A stretch of DNA of 9,739 nucleotides from Metabacillus rhizolycopersici (GCF_020075705.1 NZ_JAIQUM010000120.1:1-9739), one strand, 5' to 3'. Counted from the first letter of the stretch, positions 1-6,242 are shown. Numbers and translations are program-made. Notes: generated by a model not told the origin, from the sequence alone.

Positions 1-152
1 TTGTCTTCACAATAATAAGGCTGTAACTTTTCTTCAATAAATGAAAAATCTATCGTGGCTTCTACGGCACGTAAAAAATGATCCACTGGAACTAATGATT
101 CAACGGATACGGTAACTTCTTGATTACTATGATTCTTTAAGGTTCCCATCAT
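1..152 (-). CDS. IS1182-family transposase, N-terminal fragment (cut by window edge)
   Basis: This is the first 50 codons of a transposase gene that runs off the left edge of the window. The peptide opens MMGTLKNHSNQEVTVSVESL and continues with LVPVDHFLRAVEATIDFSFI and a C-terminal YYCED. The pattern 'LVPxDHxLRxVxxxIDFSFI' followed by 'YCED' is the N-terminal signature I know from IS1182-family DDE transposases. Two ATG codons lie in tandem (152-150 and 149-147). A good ribosome binding site, TAAGGAGAG on the minus strand (about 168-160), sits 7-10 bases upstream, so either start works. The catalytic DDE residues lie outside the window, so it cannot be judged whether the transposase is intact. 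A terminator-like hairpin lies between the gene and the chromosomal flank and would insulate it from outside transcription. Family assignment is from pattern recognition, not a search. Confidence 0.8.
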   Translation of the reverse strand, partial: MMGTLKNHSNQEVTVSVESLVPVDHFLRAVEATIDFSFIEEKLQPYYCED

Positions 153-214
153 ACTGCATCTCTCCTTATTTTTCCTTTTTAGCAGTTTTGACAGGCAAGA
201 ACTCACTTAAACTC

Positions 215-250
215 AAAAAAGGCTGTTGAGAAAAAACTTTCTCAACAGCC
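215..250 (-). terminator. Terminator-like hairpin at the IS end, reading into the IS
   Basis: A perfect 13-bp stem (221-233 pairing with 238-250, four-base loop) is followed on the minus strand by six T residues (complement of 215-220). It has the form of an intrinsic terminator and lies about 60 bases upstream of the transposase start. It would stop transcripts entering the element from the chromosome, a known way for insertion sequences to limit impinging transcription. Confidence 0.6.
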
Positions 251-252
251 TG

Positions 253-287
253 AACAGCATTAGGTTAACAACCTAATGCTGTTTTTT
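253..287 (+). terminator. Intrinsic terminator next to the IS junction
   Basis: A perfect 14-bp stem (AACAGCATTAGGTT 253-266 with AACCTAATGCTGTT 270-283), a three-base loop and a run of six T (282-287) form an intrinsic terminator reading rightwards. It lies just two bases from the edge of the hairpin 221-250. It may be the terminator of a chromosomal gene beyond the IS, which would place the insertion beside a terminator. It also shields the downstream aminotransferase gene from transcription coming out of the IS. Confidence 0.7.
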
Positions 288-526
288 AGTGGGTGGAAAA
301 GGTGTGGCTTTGAAATAAGTTTGATAATTGTTTTAACAAAATCCTTGAAAGTGGATGGCTAAAATAGCTTTCATTTGGATGGTTTATTTTCTTTCTGATT
401 CTTTATGATAGAGAAATATATAGCTTCGAAATCAAGCTTGAGCAAAAGAATACCTAAACAGCCAATTTAGAAGTATGTGTGATAAGATATGCAGTAGATA
501 TTTTATGATAAAGTGAGGGACTTTTC

Positions 527-1645
527 ATGATGGAAGATAAACAAAAAATCCAACCGCGTAAATCATTACAACAGATACAACCATATTCCCCGGGGAAACC
601 GATATGGGAAGTACAAAAAGAGTTAGGGCTTGATCGGGTGATTAAGCTAGCTTCAAATGAAAATCCACTTGGTCCGTCTCCTATGGCTATTGAAGAAATT
701 TCAAAAAGTATCAATGGAATTAATCGTTATCCAGATGCTGATGCGACACATGTAAAAGAGATGATCTCGAAGCAACTTCATGTACAAACACAACAACTCA
801 TTGTTACCAATGGAGCAGATGAACTTATTACACTCATTTCAGAGGCATATTTAGAAGAAGGTCTTGAAATCATTGTTCCTTCTCCGTCATTTAGTGAATA
901 TGATTTTGGTGCTCATGTGATGGGAGCGAGTGTCGTAGCAGTGCCTCTTGGTGAAAACTATGAATACGATATTGAAGCTATCCTATCTGCGATTTCAGAA
1001 CGAACGAAAATTGTTTATATTTGTTCACCTAATAATCCGACAGGAACATATCTTGCAAAAGCGAAACTACAACAGTTACTAGATTCCGTACCAGAACAAG
1101 TGCTTGTTGTGTTCGATGGTGCATATAGTCATTATGCGAAAGCAGAAGATTATACAAATGGATTGGAATTTGTTGAACAAGGTTACCCTATTATCGTATT
1201 ACATACCTTTTCGAAGATTTATGGGTTAGCTGGTGTACGAATTGGTTATGGGGTAGCTTCTCAAGAGATTGTAAAAGATATTCTTAAAGTGAAAGAACCA
1301 TTTAATGTGAATACAATAGCTCAAGTGGCAGCTACGGCAGCTATCGCTGATGAAAAACATGTTAATGATTCCCAAGCGATGAACGAAAACGGTCGTAATC
1401 AAATGTACGAGGCCTTTTCAAAATTAGGAATACACTATATCGAGAGCATGAGTAATTTTGTCTTAGTGCATATTGGACCAAATGCCAAACATGTATATGA
1501 GCAACTTATGGCAAAGGGAATTATCGTAAGGTACGGTGGAATATGGGGATTAACTGAACATTTAAGAATATCAGTGGGGACCACAGAAGAAAATGAGATA
1601 TTACTTGAGACAATTGGTTCGATCATAAAGCGAGACTTACCTTAA
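527..1645 (+). CDS. hisC: HisC-type histidinol-phosphate / aromatic aminotransferase
   Basis: A 372-residue PLP-dependent fold-type I aminotransferase of the HisC branch. HisC transfers an amino group between glutamate and imidazole-acetol phosphate in histidine synthesis; several Bacillus homologues also act on aromatic amino acids. Visible signatures: LASNENPLGPSP (41-52), SPNNPTG (167-173), FDGAY (196-200), the Schiff-base lysine K230 in TFSKIYGLAGVRIGYG with R238, and the substrate carboxylate arginine R347 in HLRISVG. Length matches the family (about 350-370). Translation starts at 527 or the adjacent ATG at 530, with GTGAGGGA (513-520) as ribosome binding site. The gene stands alone: no other his, tyr or aro gene is in view, so the choice between histidine synthesis and aromatic transamination is open. 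No convincing promoter was found upstream; a TATGAT hexamer at 404-409 lacks a good -35. Confidence 0.88.
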   Translation: MMEDKQKIQPRKSLQQIQPYSPGKPIWEVQKELGLDRVIKLASNENPLGPSPMAIEEISKSINGINRYPDADATHVKEMISKQLHVQTQQLIVTNGADELITLISEAYLEEGLEIIVPSPSFSEYDFGAHVMGASVVAVPLGENYEYDIEAILSAISERTKIVYICSPNNPTGTYLAKAKLQQLLDSVPEQVLVVFDGAYSHYAKAEDYTNGLEFVEQGYPIIVLHTFSKIYGLAGVRIGYGVASQEIVKDILKVKEPFNVNTIAQVAATAAIADEKHVNDSQAMNENGRNQMYEAFSKLGIHYIESMSNFVLVHIGPNAKHVYEQLMAKGIIVRYGGIWGLTEHLRISVGTTEENEILLETIGSIIKRDLP

Positions 1646-1656
1646 ACTTAACGGGC

Positions 1657-1713
1657 AGCGATCTCTCATCTATCTTCTTTTTTCTTTTGAAACTTGAGGT
1701 AGGGGAGATTGCT
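1657..1713 (+). other. Imperfect RNA stem downstream of hisC
   Basis: AGCGATCTC (1657-1665) can pair with GAGATTGCT (1705-1713) over nine positions including one G:U, closing a 39-base pyrimidine-rich loop. No T run follows, so it does not look like a normal terminator. I see no recognisable riboswitch or T-box features. It may be a weak or processed 3' end of the hisC transcript. Confidence 0.25.
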
Positions 1714-1758
1714 AAACATAAGATTTAGCTTGACACTTTTCCTTTAAAGGGAACAACT

Positions 1759-1818
1759 GGAATTTACAGATTTGGCTAGTAAAATGCTAAGTCTGGCTAG
1801 TAAGTGACTGTAAATTTC
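1759..1818. repeat. Direct repeats nested in an inverted repeat upstream of yugH-like gene
   Basis: An 11-bp inverted repeat with one mismatch (GGAATTTACAG 1759-1769; CTGTAAATTTC 1808-1818) encloses two identical 10-bp direct repeats, TGGCTAGTAA at 1773-1782 and 1794-1803. A degenerate third copy (TGCTAAG, 1785-1791) lies between them, so the GCTA cores fall at 1775, 1786 and 1796, about one helical turn apart. This helical phasing suits a protein-binding array. It lies about 80 bases upstream of the extended -10 of the next gene. I do not recognise the motif as belonging to a known regulator. Confidence 0.45.
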
Positions 1819-1897
1819 AAAAAATAGAAGGATATGGATATAAAAGTAGAAGAATTTTGGGCGAGTAATGAATTGTAGAAGAAAATGAAATGTTAGG

Positions 1898-1906
1898 TGA
1901 TATAAT
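1898..1906 (+). promoter_or_regulatory. Extended -10 promoter of the yugH-like gene
   Basis: TGATATAAT is a perfect TATAAT hexamer (1901-1906) with an extended TGn motif, which can work without a strong -35. No good -35 lies 16-18 bases upstream. It would start transcription near 1913 and give a leader of about 100 bases. A TTGACA at 1932-1937 downstream has no matching -10. Confidence 0.45.
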
Positions 1907-1942
1907 ATGTTTTTGAAAGTGTATGAATTCGTTGACAGTAGT

Positions 1943-1957
1943 GGTCTAATTAAGACC
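1943..1957. promoter_or_regulatory. Candidate operator in the yugH-like leader
   Basis: GGTCT-AATTA-AGACC is a 5-5-5 dyad lying downstream of the proposed start of transcription and about 60 bases before the start codon. A second short dyad, ACAAC-GTAAA-GTTGT (1981-1995), follows just before the ribosome binding site. The position suits a repressor site, but the cognate regulator is unknown. Confidence 0.3.
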
Positions 1958-2015
1958 GAATGAAATCGACTAGTTAACGTACAACGTAAAGTTGTTGGCA
2001 GAAAGGAGTATCATC

Positions 2016-3188
2016 ATGAAATCGTATCTTTCTTCAAGGGCTGAGCAAATTAAACCGTCTGGCATCCGCCGTTTCTTTGACATGGCAAATAGTGTCGAGG
2101 GAGTTATCTCATTAGGTGTAGGAGAGCCAGATTTTATTACCCATTGGTCTATTTGTGAAGCTTCAATTAAATCGTTGGAGCGAGGGAATACATCGTATAC
2201 TGACGATGCTGGTTTAATGGAACTGCGTAGAGAAATTGCATTTTATATGCAATCTCGTTTTCAAGTTGCATACACTCCAGAGTCAGAAATTATTGTGACG
2301 GTTGGGGGGAGTCAGGCGCTGGATCTTTCATTGCGTGCAATCTTAAATCCAGGTGATGAAGTTTTAATTATAGAGCCAAGCTATCTCGCTTATGCACCAC
2401 TTGTAACATTAGCAGGAGGTATCCCCGTACCAGTAAAAACAACACTTGATTCAAAGTTCAAACCTATGTCTGAGCAGATTCAGCAGGCTATTCATTCAAA
2501 CACAAAAGCGATTATTCTTTGCTCACCAAATAATCCGACAGGAAGCTTTCTAAATAAAGAAGAATTAGAAGAAATTTCTGAGATCATAATCGAACATGAT
2601 CTACTCGTCATAACGGATGAAATCTATGCGGAACTAACATATGATGAATCATTTTGTTCAATAGCATCTATAGCTGGGATGAGAGAGAGAACGATTATTA
2701 TCTCAGGTTTTTCAAAGGCTTTTGCGATGACGGGCTGGAGGCTAGGATACATATGTGCACCTGAGGGGTTTAGTCAACAGATGTTGAAAATCCACCAAAA
2801 CACAATGTTATGTGCCCCATCTGTGGCACAGTATGGCGCGATTGAAGCGTTAAGAAACGGTCATCAGCAAGTAGAGGAAATGAGAAATAGTTATCGTAAC
2901 CGTCGTAATTTTGTTGTTAAGTCCTTAAATGAAATGGGGTTGGACTGTCACCTACCAGGTGGTGCCTTTTATGTTTTTCCATCAATACGTAGTACAGGCT
3001 TAACATCAGAGCAATTTGCAGAAAGTCTCCTACTGCAGGAGAAAGTAGCAGTGGTTCCTGGAAGTGTCTTTGGAGAAGGTGGAGAAGGACATGTACGTTG
3101 TTCATATGCATCCTCCATGGATGCACTACGTGAAGCCATGAGAAGAATGGAGAAGTTTGTGAAAAATGTGCAATTAGTATCATCATAA
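2016..3188 (+). CDS. yugH: YugH-like class I/II PLP aminotransferase
   Basis: A 390-residue cytoplasmic PLP-dependent aminotransferase of the aspartate-aminotransferase fold. Seen in the sequence: KPSGIRRFFD (13-22), SLGVGEPDF (32-40), the TSYTDDAG segment (59-66), SPNNPTG (170-176), DEIYAELTYD (201-210), the PLP lysine K234 in SGFSKAFAMTGWRLGY with R242, PGGAFYVFPSI (314-324) and the substrate arginine R361 in HVRCSYA. The 'KPSGIRRFFD...ISLGVGEPDF' opening closely matches what I recall of Bacillus subtilis YugH, an aminotransferase of uncertain substrate. PatA is a more distant alternative. The frame is open from TTG 1992, but ATG 2016 is preferred because AAAGGAG (2002-2008) lies seven bases upstream and the family begins there. 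It is transcribed alone and ends at a shared strong terminator. The exact amino-acid substrate cannot be read from the sequence. Confidence 0.87.
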   Translation: MKSYLSSRAEQIKPSGIRRFFDMANSVEGVISLGVGEPDFITHWSICEASIKSLERGNTSYTDDAGLMELRREIAFYMQSRFQVAYTPESEIIVTVGGSQALDLSLRAILNPGDEVLIIEPSYLAYAPLVTLAGGIPVPVKTTLDSKFKPMSEQIQQAIHSNTKAIILCSPNNPTGSFLNKEELEEISEIIIEHDLLVITDEIYAELTYDESFCSIASIAGMRERTIIISGFSKAFAMTGWRLGYICAPEGFSQQMLKIHQNTMLCAPSVAQYGAIEALRNGHQQVEEMRNSYRNRRNFVVKSLNEMGLDCHLPGGAFYVFPSIRSTGLTSEQFAESLLLQEKVAVVPGSVFGEGGEGHVRCSYASSMDALREAMRRMEKFVKNVQLVSS

Positions 3189-3226
3189 GTCGGGTTTAGA
3201 TCATAGTAGTTCTATGTAAAATCAAT

Positions 3227-3270
3227 AAACGAAAGGCTTTCGCTATAATGTTAGCGAAAGCCTTTCGTTT
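3227..3270. terminator. Bidirectional terminator between yugH-like gene and hmp
   Basis: A perfect 19-bp stem (3227-3245 with 3252-3270) with a six-base loop lies between two convergent genes. The outer arms are AAACGAAAGG and CCTTTCGTTT, giving short T-rich ends in each direction. It can end both the rightward aminotransferase transcript and the leftward hmp transcript, whose stop codon is only about 14 bases away. Confidence 0.85.
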
Positions 3271-3283
3271 ATGCGCTTATAGA

Positions 3284-4501
3284 TCAATCTTCTAATTGAC
3301 TAGCTGGTCCGAAAAATTCGAAATGAATATTTTCCGCAGCTACTCCCCATTCCTTAAGAGCGCTATTAACGACCTTCATAAAAGGAGTTGGACCACAGAA
3401 ATAAAAATCTGCTTGATTCGTTGGTAAGATTGATTTTAACCAGTCTAAATCAACAAATCCTTCTTTATCGAAGTTTTTAGCTGCACGGTCTTGTTCAGTT
3501 GGTTGAGAATAAGCAATAAAGCTTTTTACGTTTGAATGCTCGCGTGCTAGTTGAGCCACATCATCTTTCATCGCATGTACGTTGCTGTTTAATGCGGCAT
3601 GAATAAACGTAACCTCACGCTCTGGTTGTTGTTCGATGACTGTGTTTAGCATACTTACCATCGGCGTTAGACCAACACCACCACTTATTAAAACAACTGG
3701 TAGATCTTTTGCCTCAAGAACAAAGTCTCCTGCAGGTGCGCTAACAGCTAGAACATCGCCCGCTTGAACAGCTTGATGTAAGTAAGTAGAAACAATGCCA
3801 TCTGACTTGACATCATTGCCATCTTCCCGTTTTACACTAATTCGATAATACTCTTTTCCTGGTGCTTCAGATAAGCTGTAATGACGAATATGTGTATGTT
3901 CGTCGCCTTCAGGTTGTACTTTTACCGTTAGATATTGACCAGCTTGATAAGATGCAATTGCTCCTCCATCTTCTGGTTTCAAATAAAAGGATGTAATCAC
4001 ATCACTTTCTTTGACTTTTTTATCTACAATGAAATTTCTAAATCCTTCCCAACCACCTGGTTGTTCTTTTGCTTCTTTGTACATTTCTTTTTCAATACCG
4101 ATAAACGCATCAGCAATTACTCCATATGCTTCAGCCCATGCTTCAATAATTTCACCAGTAGCCGCATCACCTAATACATCCTTAATCGCTTGAAGTAAAT
4201 TTTCACCAACAATTGGGTAATGCTCTGGTTGAACACCTAGAGCTCTATGTTTTTGCCCAATTTGTTTAACGACAGGGATAATTGCTCCTAAATTGTCAAT
4301 GTTTGCTGCTGCTGCATAAACTGCGTTTGCTAATGCCGTTTGCTGGCGGCCTTGCTTTTGATTCGCTTGGTTAAAAATATTTAATAGTTCAGGATGTTTA
4401 CTAAATAGTAATTCATAAAAACGAGTCGTAATATCTTTTCCATGTTGTTCTAATACAGGAACCGTACTTTTAATAATTTCAATTGTTTTTGCATTCAACA
4501 T
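3284..4501 (-). CDS. hmp: Flavohemoprotein Hmp (nitric oxide dioxygenase)
   Basis: A full-length 405-residue flavohemoglobin. It oxidises nitric oxide to nitrate with O2 and NAD(P)H and is a main cytoplasmic defence against nitrosative stress. The globin domain (about 1-140) shows the distal Y29 and Q53, proximal haem ligand H85 in QKHRALGV, and Y95 and E137 of the proximal hydrogen-bond network. The FAD domain (about 152-260) has RHYSLS (206-211). The NAD(P) domain has SGGVGLTPM (273-281), the CGPTPFM motif (369-375) and the terminal FEFFGP (394-399). No key residue is missing. ATG 4501 follows a modest AAAGGGTGAG ribosome binding site. It is a single-gene unit. Two NsrR-type operators directly upstream indicate derepression by nitric oxide; flanking TTGTGA motifs hint at added ResD-type activation under low oxygen. 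Confidence 0.96.
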   Translation of the reverse strand: MLNAKTIEIIKSTVPVLEQHGKDITTRFYELLFSKHPELLNIFNQANQKQGRQQTALANAVYAAAANIDNLGAIIPVVKQIGQKHRALGVQPEHYPIVGENLLQAIKDVLGDAATGEIIEAWAEAYGVIADAFIGIEKEMYKEAKEQPGGWEGFRNFIVDKKVKESDVITSFYLKPEDGGAIASYQAGQYLTVKVQPEGDEHTHIRHYSLSEAPGKEYYRISVKREDGNDVKSDGIVSTYLHQAVQAGDVLAVSAPAGDFVLEAKDLPVVLISGGVGLTPMVSMLNTVIEQQPEREVTFIHAALNSNVHAMKDDVAQLAREHSNVKSFIAYSQPTEQDRAAKNFDKEGFVDLDWLKSILPTNQADFYFCGPTPFMKVVNSALKEWGVAAENIHFEFFGPASQLED

Positions 4502-4519
4502 ACATACTCACCCTTTTAA

Positions 4520-4542
4520 AAGATGTATTTTATTTACATGTT
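4520..4542. promoter_or_regulatory. NsrR-type operator, downstream copy
   Basis: AAGATGTATTT (4520-4530), spacer T, then ATTTACATGTT (4532-4542) fits the Bacillus NsrR dyad pattern AAGATGYATTT-n-AAATRCATCTT: the left arm is perfect and the right arm matches at 8 of 11. It lies about 20 bases upstream of the hmp start codon. NsrR is the Fe-S repressor that releases DNA when it meets nitric oxide. Confidence 0.65.
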
Positions 4543-4567
4543 TAATGATAAAGTAATTGTGATTAAA

Positions 4568-4590
4568 AAGATATATTTTAAATACATCTT
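4568..4590. promoter_or_regulatory. NsrR-type operator, upstream copy overlapping the hmp promoter
   Basis: AAGATATATTT (4568-4578), spacer T (4579), AAATACATCTT (4580-4590) is an 11-1-11 dyad with a single asymmetric base. It matches the NsrR pattern at all but one position. Its centre is 48 bases from that of the second copy. On the minus strand it would cover the likely -10 region of hmp. Confidence 0.8.
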
Positions 4591-4609
4591 TAAAGAAATT
4601 GTCACAATT
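4575..4609 (-). promoter_or_regulatory. Probable hmp promoter with ResD-like TTGTGA motif
   Basis: On the minus strand GTGACA (4605-4600) is a five-of-six match to -35, and TAAAAT (4580-4575) or TTTAAA (4582-4577) could serve as -10 at 19 or 17 bases. The -35 is embedded in a perfect 13-bp palindrome, AATTGTcACAATT (4597-4609). TTGTGA also occurs at 4557-4562 in the opposite orientation, so two inverted TTGTGA motifs flank the NsrR site. TTGTGA resembles the ResD-binding motif known from Bacillus hmp and nasD promoters, but this assignment is tentative. Confidence 0.35.
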
Positions 4610-4974
4610 ACATTTCCAAATGTTAGTTTAGCTATTGGTAATGTTTTCTATACAATTTGATATCGTTATGACGAAAGTGGATGAGGAAAAATAATTATAA
4701 TTGGCTCATGGCCACTAGCAAATAGTGGTATATCAGAGATGGAACAATTGAATAGGAGTAAAGTTTTTAACAAATTATTCAAAATAAAGTGAATAGAAGG
4801 GGAAATGGAATTAGGAGTCAATAGATATATAGGAACGAAGAGAGGACAATACTACGATTAGTAATGAATTAAGAAAGAAATTCATTGAAAATGCGGATTT
4901 AGCTTTGTTCCCATACGATTCTCCTTGTTGAATTAAAGTATTGCTAGCTGAAGAAAAGGGTAAATAACAAATTC
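4610..4974. other. Gene-poor spacer between hmp and the cysteine synthase gene
   Basis: I find no gene here with good support. It holds a short dyad CCACTA-gcaaa-TAGTGG (4712-4728) and an 18-codon open frame from ATG 4805 to TAG 4861 (MELGVNRYIGTKRGQYYD). The frame one base over stays open up to TGA 4931-4933 and encodes ISNELRKKFIENADLALFPY and DSPC. Together they could be a frameshifted fossil of a gene. I do not recognise it. Confidence 0.3.
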
Positions 4975-5005
4975 CCATTCAGTAAACATGTTATTTACTG
5001 AATGG
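4975..5005 (-). terminator. Likely terminator of the cysteine synthase gene
   Basis: CCATTCAGTAAA (4975-4986) pairs perfectly with TTTACTGAATGG (4994-5005) around a seven-base loop. It lies about 50 bases beyond the stop codon of the leftward cysteine synthase gene. The following minus-strand sequence is only moderately T-rich (GAATTTGTTATTT), so termination may be incomplete. Confidence 0.5.
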
Positions 5006-5053
5006 CAACTTTATCTGTAACTCTTTTACTAAAGTGATTTTTAATTTACATAA

Positions 5054-5977
5054 TTAATTCGGAAATAAGTCAGAAGATAAGTAACGCTCTCCAGTATCTG
5101 GTGCCAAACAAAGAACCCTTGCGGATGATGGAAGTTTCTTTGCCACTTGGACTGCAAAATGAGCAGAAGATGCTCCTGAGGCCCCAACAAAGATTCCTTC
5201 TTCTGCAGCGAGGCGGCGTGCCATGGTTTGTGCATCTTCGTCTTTAATAAGTAAAATTTCATCAAAAATATCACGGTTTAAAATCGTTGGAATAAAACCA
5301 GGGCCAGTGCCAGGGATTTTATGTGGTCCAGGCTCACCGCCTGATAGGACTGGTGACCCAAATGGCTCTACAACATAAATTTTCAAATCCGGTAATAGTT
5401 TCTTTAATTCTTCACCTGTACCTGTTACGGTTCCACCCGTTCCGGCAGTTAAGACTAAGGCATCAAGTTTTCCTTCAAATGCTTCCATAATTTCTACTGC
5501 AGTAGTTCCTCGATGCGCGTCAGCATTTGCTGGATTCTCGAATTGCATTGGAATAAAGTGGTCAGGTATGTTGCTTGCTAAACGGTTTGCTTCGTCAATG
5601 GATCCTTGCATGCGTAGACTTGCAGGGGTAAGATAGACTTCTGCTCCGTATGCCTTCATTATTTTCACACGCTCTGCCGTTGCATTATCAGGCATTGTAA
5701 TAATACAGCGATACCCTTTCACCGCACTTACCATTGCAATCCCAATACCAGTATTGCCTGATGTAGGTTCAATGATCGTGCTTTTTCCAGGAATTAATTT
5801 TCCCTCTGCTTCAGCGCGTTCGATCATACTAATGGCCGCACGATCTTTCACACTTCCACCTGGGTTGAAAGATTCAAGTTTTATGTATACTTCCCCTCCA
5901 GTTGGGTCATTAACTCTATTAAATTTTACAATTGGAGTTTTTCCGATTAAATCAAGAATGGAGTTGTAAAGTTTCAT
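5054..5977 (-). CDS. cysK: Cysteine synthase-family enzyme (O-acetylserine sulfhydrylase type)
   Basis: A 307-residue fold-type II PLP enzyme. The family makes L-cysteine from O-acetylserine and sulfide. Seen: PLP lysine K44 in NPGGSVKDR (38-46), the substrate loop TSGNTG (72-77), the phosphate-binding GTGGT (179-183), GGEPGPHKIPGTGPGFIP (213-230) and GERYLS (296-301). Length is normal. It departs from classical CysK at two conserved places: the usual MPxxxSxERR is MPDNATAERVK (95-105), and the PLP-pyridine loop SGISSGA-type is VGASGASSAHF (264-274). It may therefore be a paralogue with a different donor or role, so the symbol marks family only. ATG 5977 has AGAAAGGTAG upstream. It diverges from the patB-like C-S lyase gene; the pair suggests sulfur amino-acid metabolism. 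A dyad just downstream of its promoter may bind a repressor. Confidence 0.85.
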   Translation of the reverse strand: MKLYNSILDLIGKTPIVKFNRVNDPTGGEVYIKLESFNPGGSVKDRAAISMIERAEAEGKLIPGKSTIIEPTSGNTGIGIAMVSAVKGYRCIITMPDNATAERVKIMKAYGAEVYLTPASLRMQGSIDEANRLASNIPDHFIPMQFENPANADAHRGTTAVEIMEAFEGKLDALVLTAGTGGTVTGTGEELKKLLPDLKIYVVEPFGSPVLSGGEPGPHKIPGTGPGFIPTILNRDIFDEILLIKDEDAQTMARRLAAEEGIFVGASGASSAHFAVQVAKKLPSSARVLCLAPDTGERYLSSDLFPN

Positions 5978-6051
5978 TTTTCTATCTACCTTTCTACTTT
6001 TATATTTCTTATGATAAAGGTTTTAGTTTGTTATTTCAAAATCCTTTAATG

Positions 6052-6076
6052 ATAATATATTATTCTGATTGGAATA
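6052..6076. promoter_or_regulatory. Candidate operator of the cysteine synthase gene
   Basis: A perfect 12-bp palindrome ATAATATATTAT (6052-6063) overlaps a second dyad, TATTC-N6-GAATA (6061-6076). Both fall just downstream of the proposed minus-strand start of transcription, where a repressor would act. CymR, the Bacillus cysteine regulator, is one possible binder, but I cannot confirm the match to its motif. Confidence 0.3.
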
Positions 6077-6095
6077 GTTGATTTTGAGTTAGCGT

Positions 6096-6124
6096 ATTAT
6101 ACTTTGTTCAAATATTTAAATAAA
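6096..6124 (-). promoter_or_regulatory. Probable promoter of the cysteine synthase gene
   Basis: On the minus strand a perfect TATAAT (6101-6096) follows a weak -35 TTTATT (6124-6119) at exactly 17 bases. Transcription would begin near 6089 and give a leader of about 110 bases. Confidence 0.5.
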
Positions 6125-6156
6125 TCTACTAATTTAAAGGATTCAAACAACCTAGT

Positions 6157-6186
6157 TTTATAGTTTTTTACAATATATGCTATTAT
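6157..6186 (+). promoter_or_regulatory. Probable promoter of the patB-like gene
   Basis: TGCTATTAT (6178-6186) is an extended -10 with hexamer TATTAT, preceded at 18 bases by TTTATA (6157-6162), a four-of-six -35. It lies back-to-back with the cysteine synthase promoter about 35 bases away. Transcription would begin near 6193. Confidence 0.45.
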
Positions 6187-6198
6187 TTAAGGGACAGT

Positions 6199-6242
6199 AA
6201 TCCAAAAAAATGTTCGGATTTCCTCTATTTAATATCCGGATA
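6199..6242. promoter_or_regulatory. Dyads in the patB-like leader, candidate operator
   Basis: A perfect 10-bp palindrome TATCCGGATA lies at 6233-6242. Related half-sites AATCC (6199-6203) and CGGATT (6215-6220) lie just upstream and are themselves inverted. All sit immediately downstream of the proposed patB start point. The repeated (A)TCC/CGGAT element suggests a regulator site, not identified. Confidence 0.3.

Larger units (their letters stand above)
1..250 (-). mobile_element. End of an IS1182-type insertion sequence (partial)
   Basis: The transposase start at 152 and about 100 non-coding bases beyond it form the left end of an insertion sequence. The probable outer edge is near 250, where a 13-bp inverted repeat (GGCTGTTGAGAAA 221-233 with TTTCTCAACAGCC 238-250) ends. 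'GGCTGTTGAGAAA' resembles terminal sequences I associate with IS1182-type elements in Bacillales. The other end and any target duplication are outside the window, so the exact boundary is inferred. Confidence 0.55.

Noticed and set aside
1657..1713. T-box or other riboswitch upstream of the YugH-like gene
   Set aside because: No T-box core sequence, no antiterminator/terminator pair and no T run were seen; the proposed promoter lies downstream of this stem.
1730..1735. TTGACA as a -35 element
   Set aside because: No acceptable -10 lies 16-18 bases downstream (the sequence there is AACAAC-like).
1759..1818. CRISPR array
   Set aside because: Only two exact 10-bp repeats with an 11-base gap are present; there are no spacer-sized intervals and no cas genes.
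1992..2015. TTG 1992 as start of the YugH-like protein
   Set aside because: The ribosome binding site AAAGGAG lies inside this extension, seven bases before ATG 2016, and the family begins at the ATG.
2917..3186. Long antisense frames inside the aminotransferase, hmp, cysteine synthase and terC genes
   Set aside because: They overlap well-supported genes with intact family motifs, lack ribosome binding sites and encode no recognisable protein.
6052..6066. Fur or PerR box near the cysteine synthase promoter
   Set aside because: The palindrome has an even centre (12 bp) and does not fit the 7-1-7 spacing of Fur or PerR sites.
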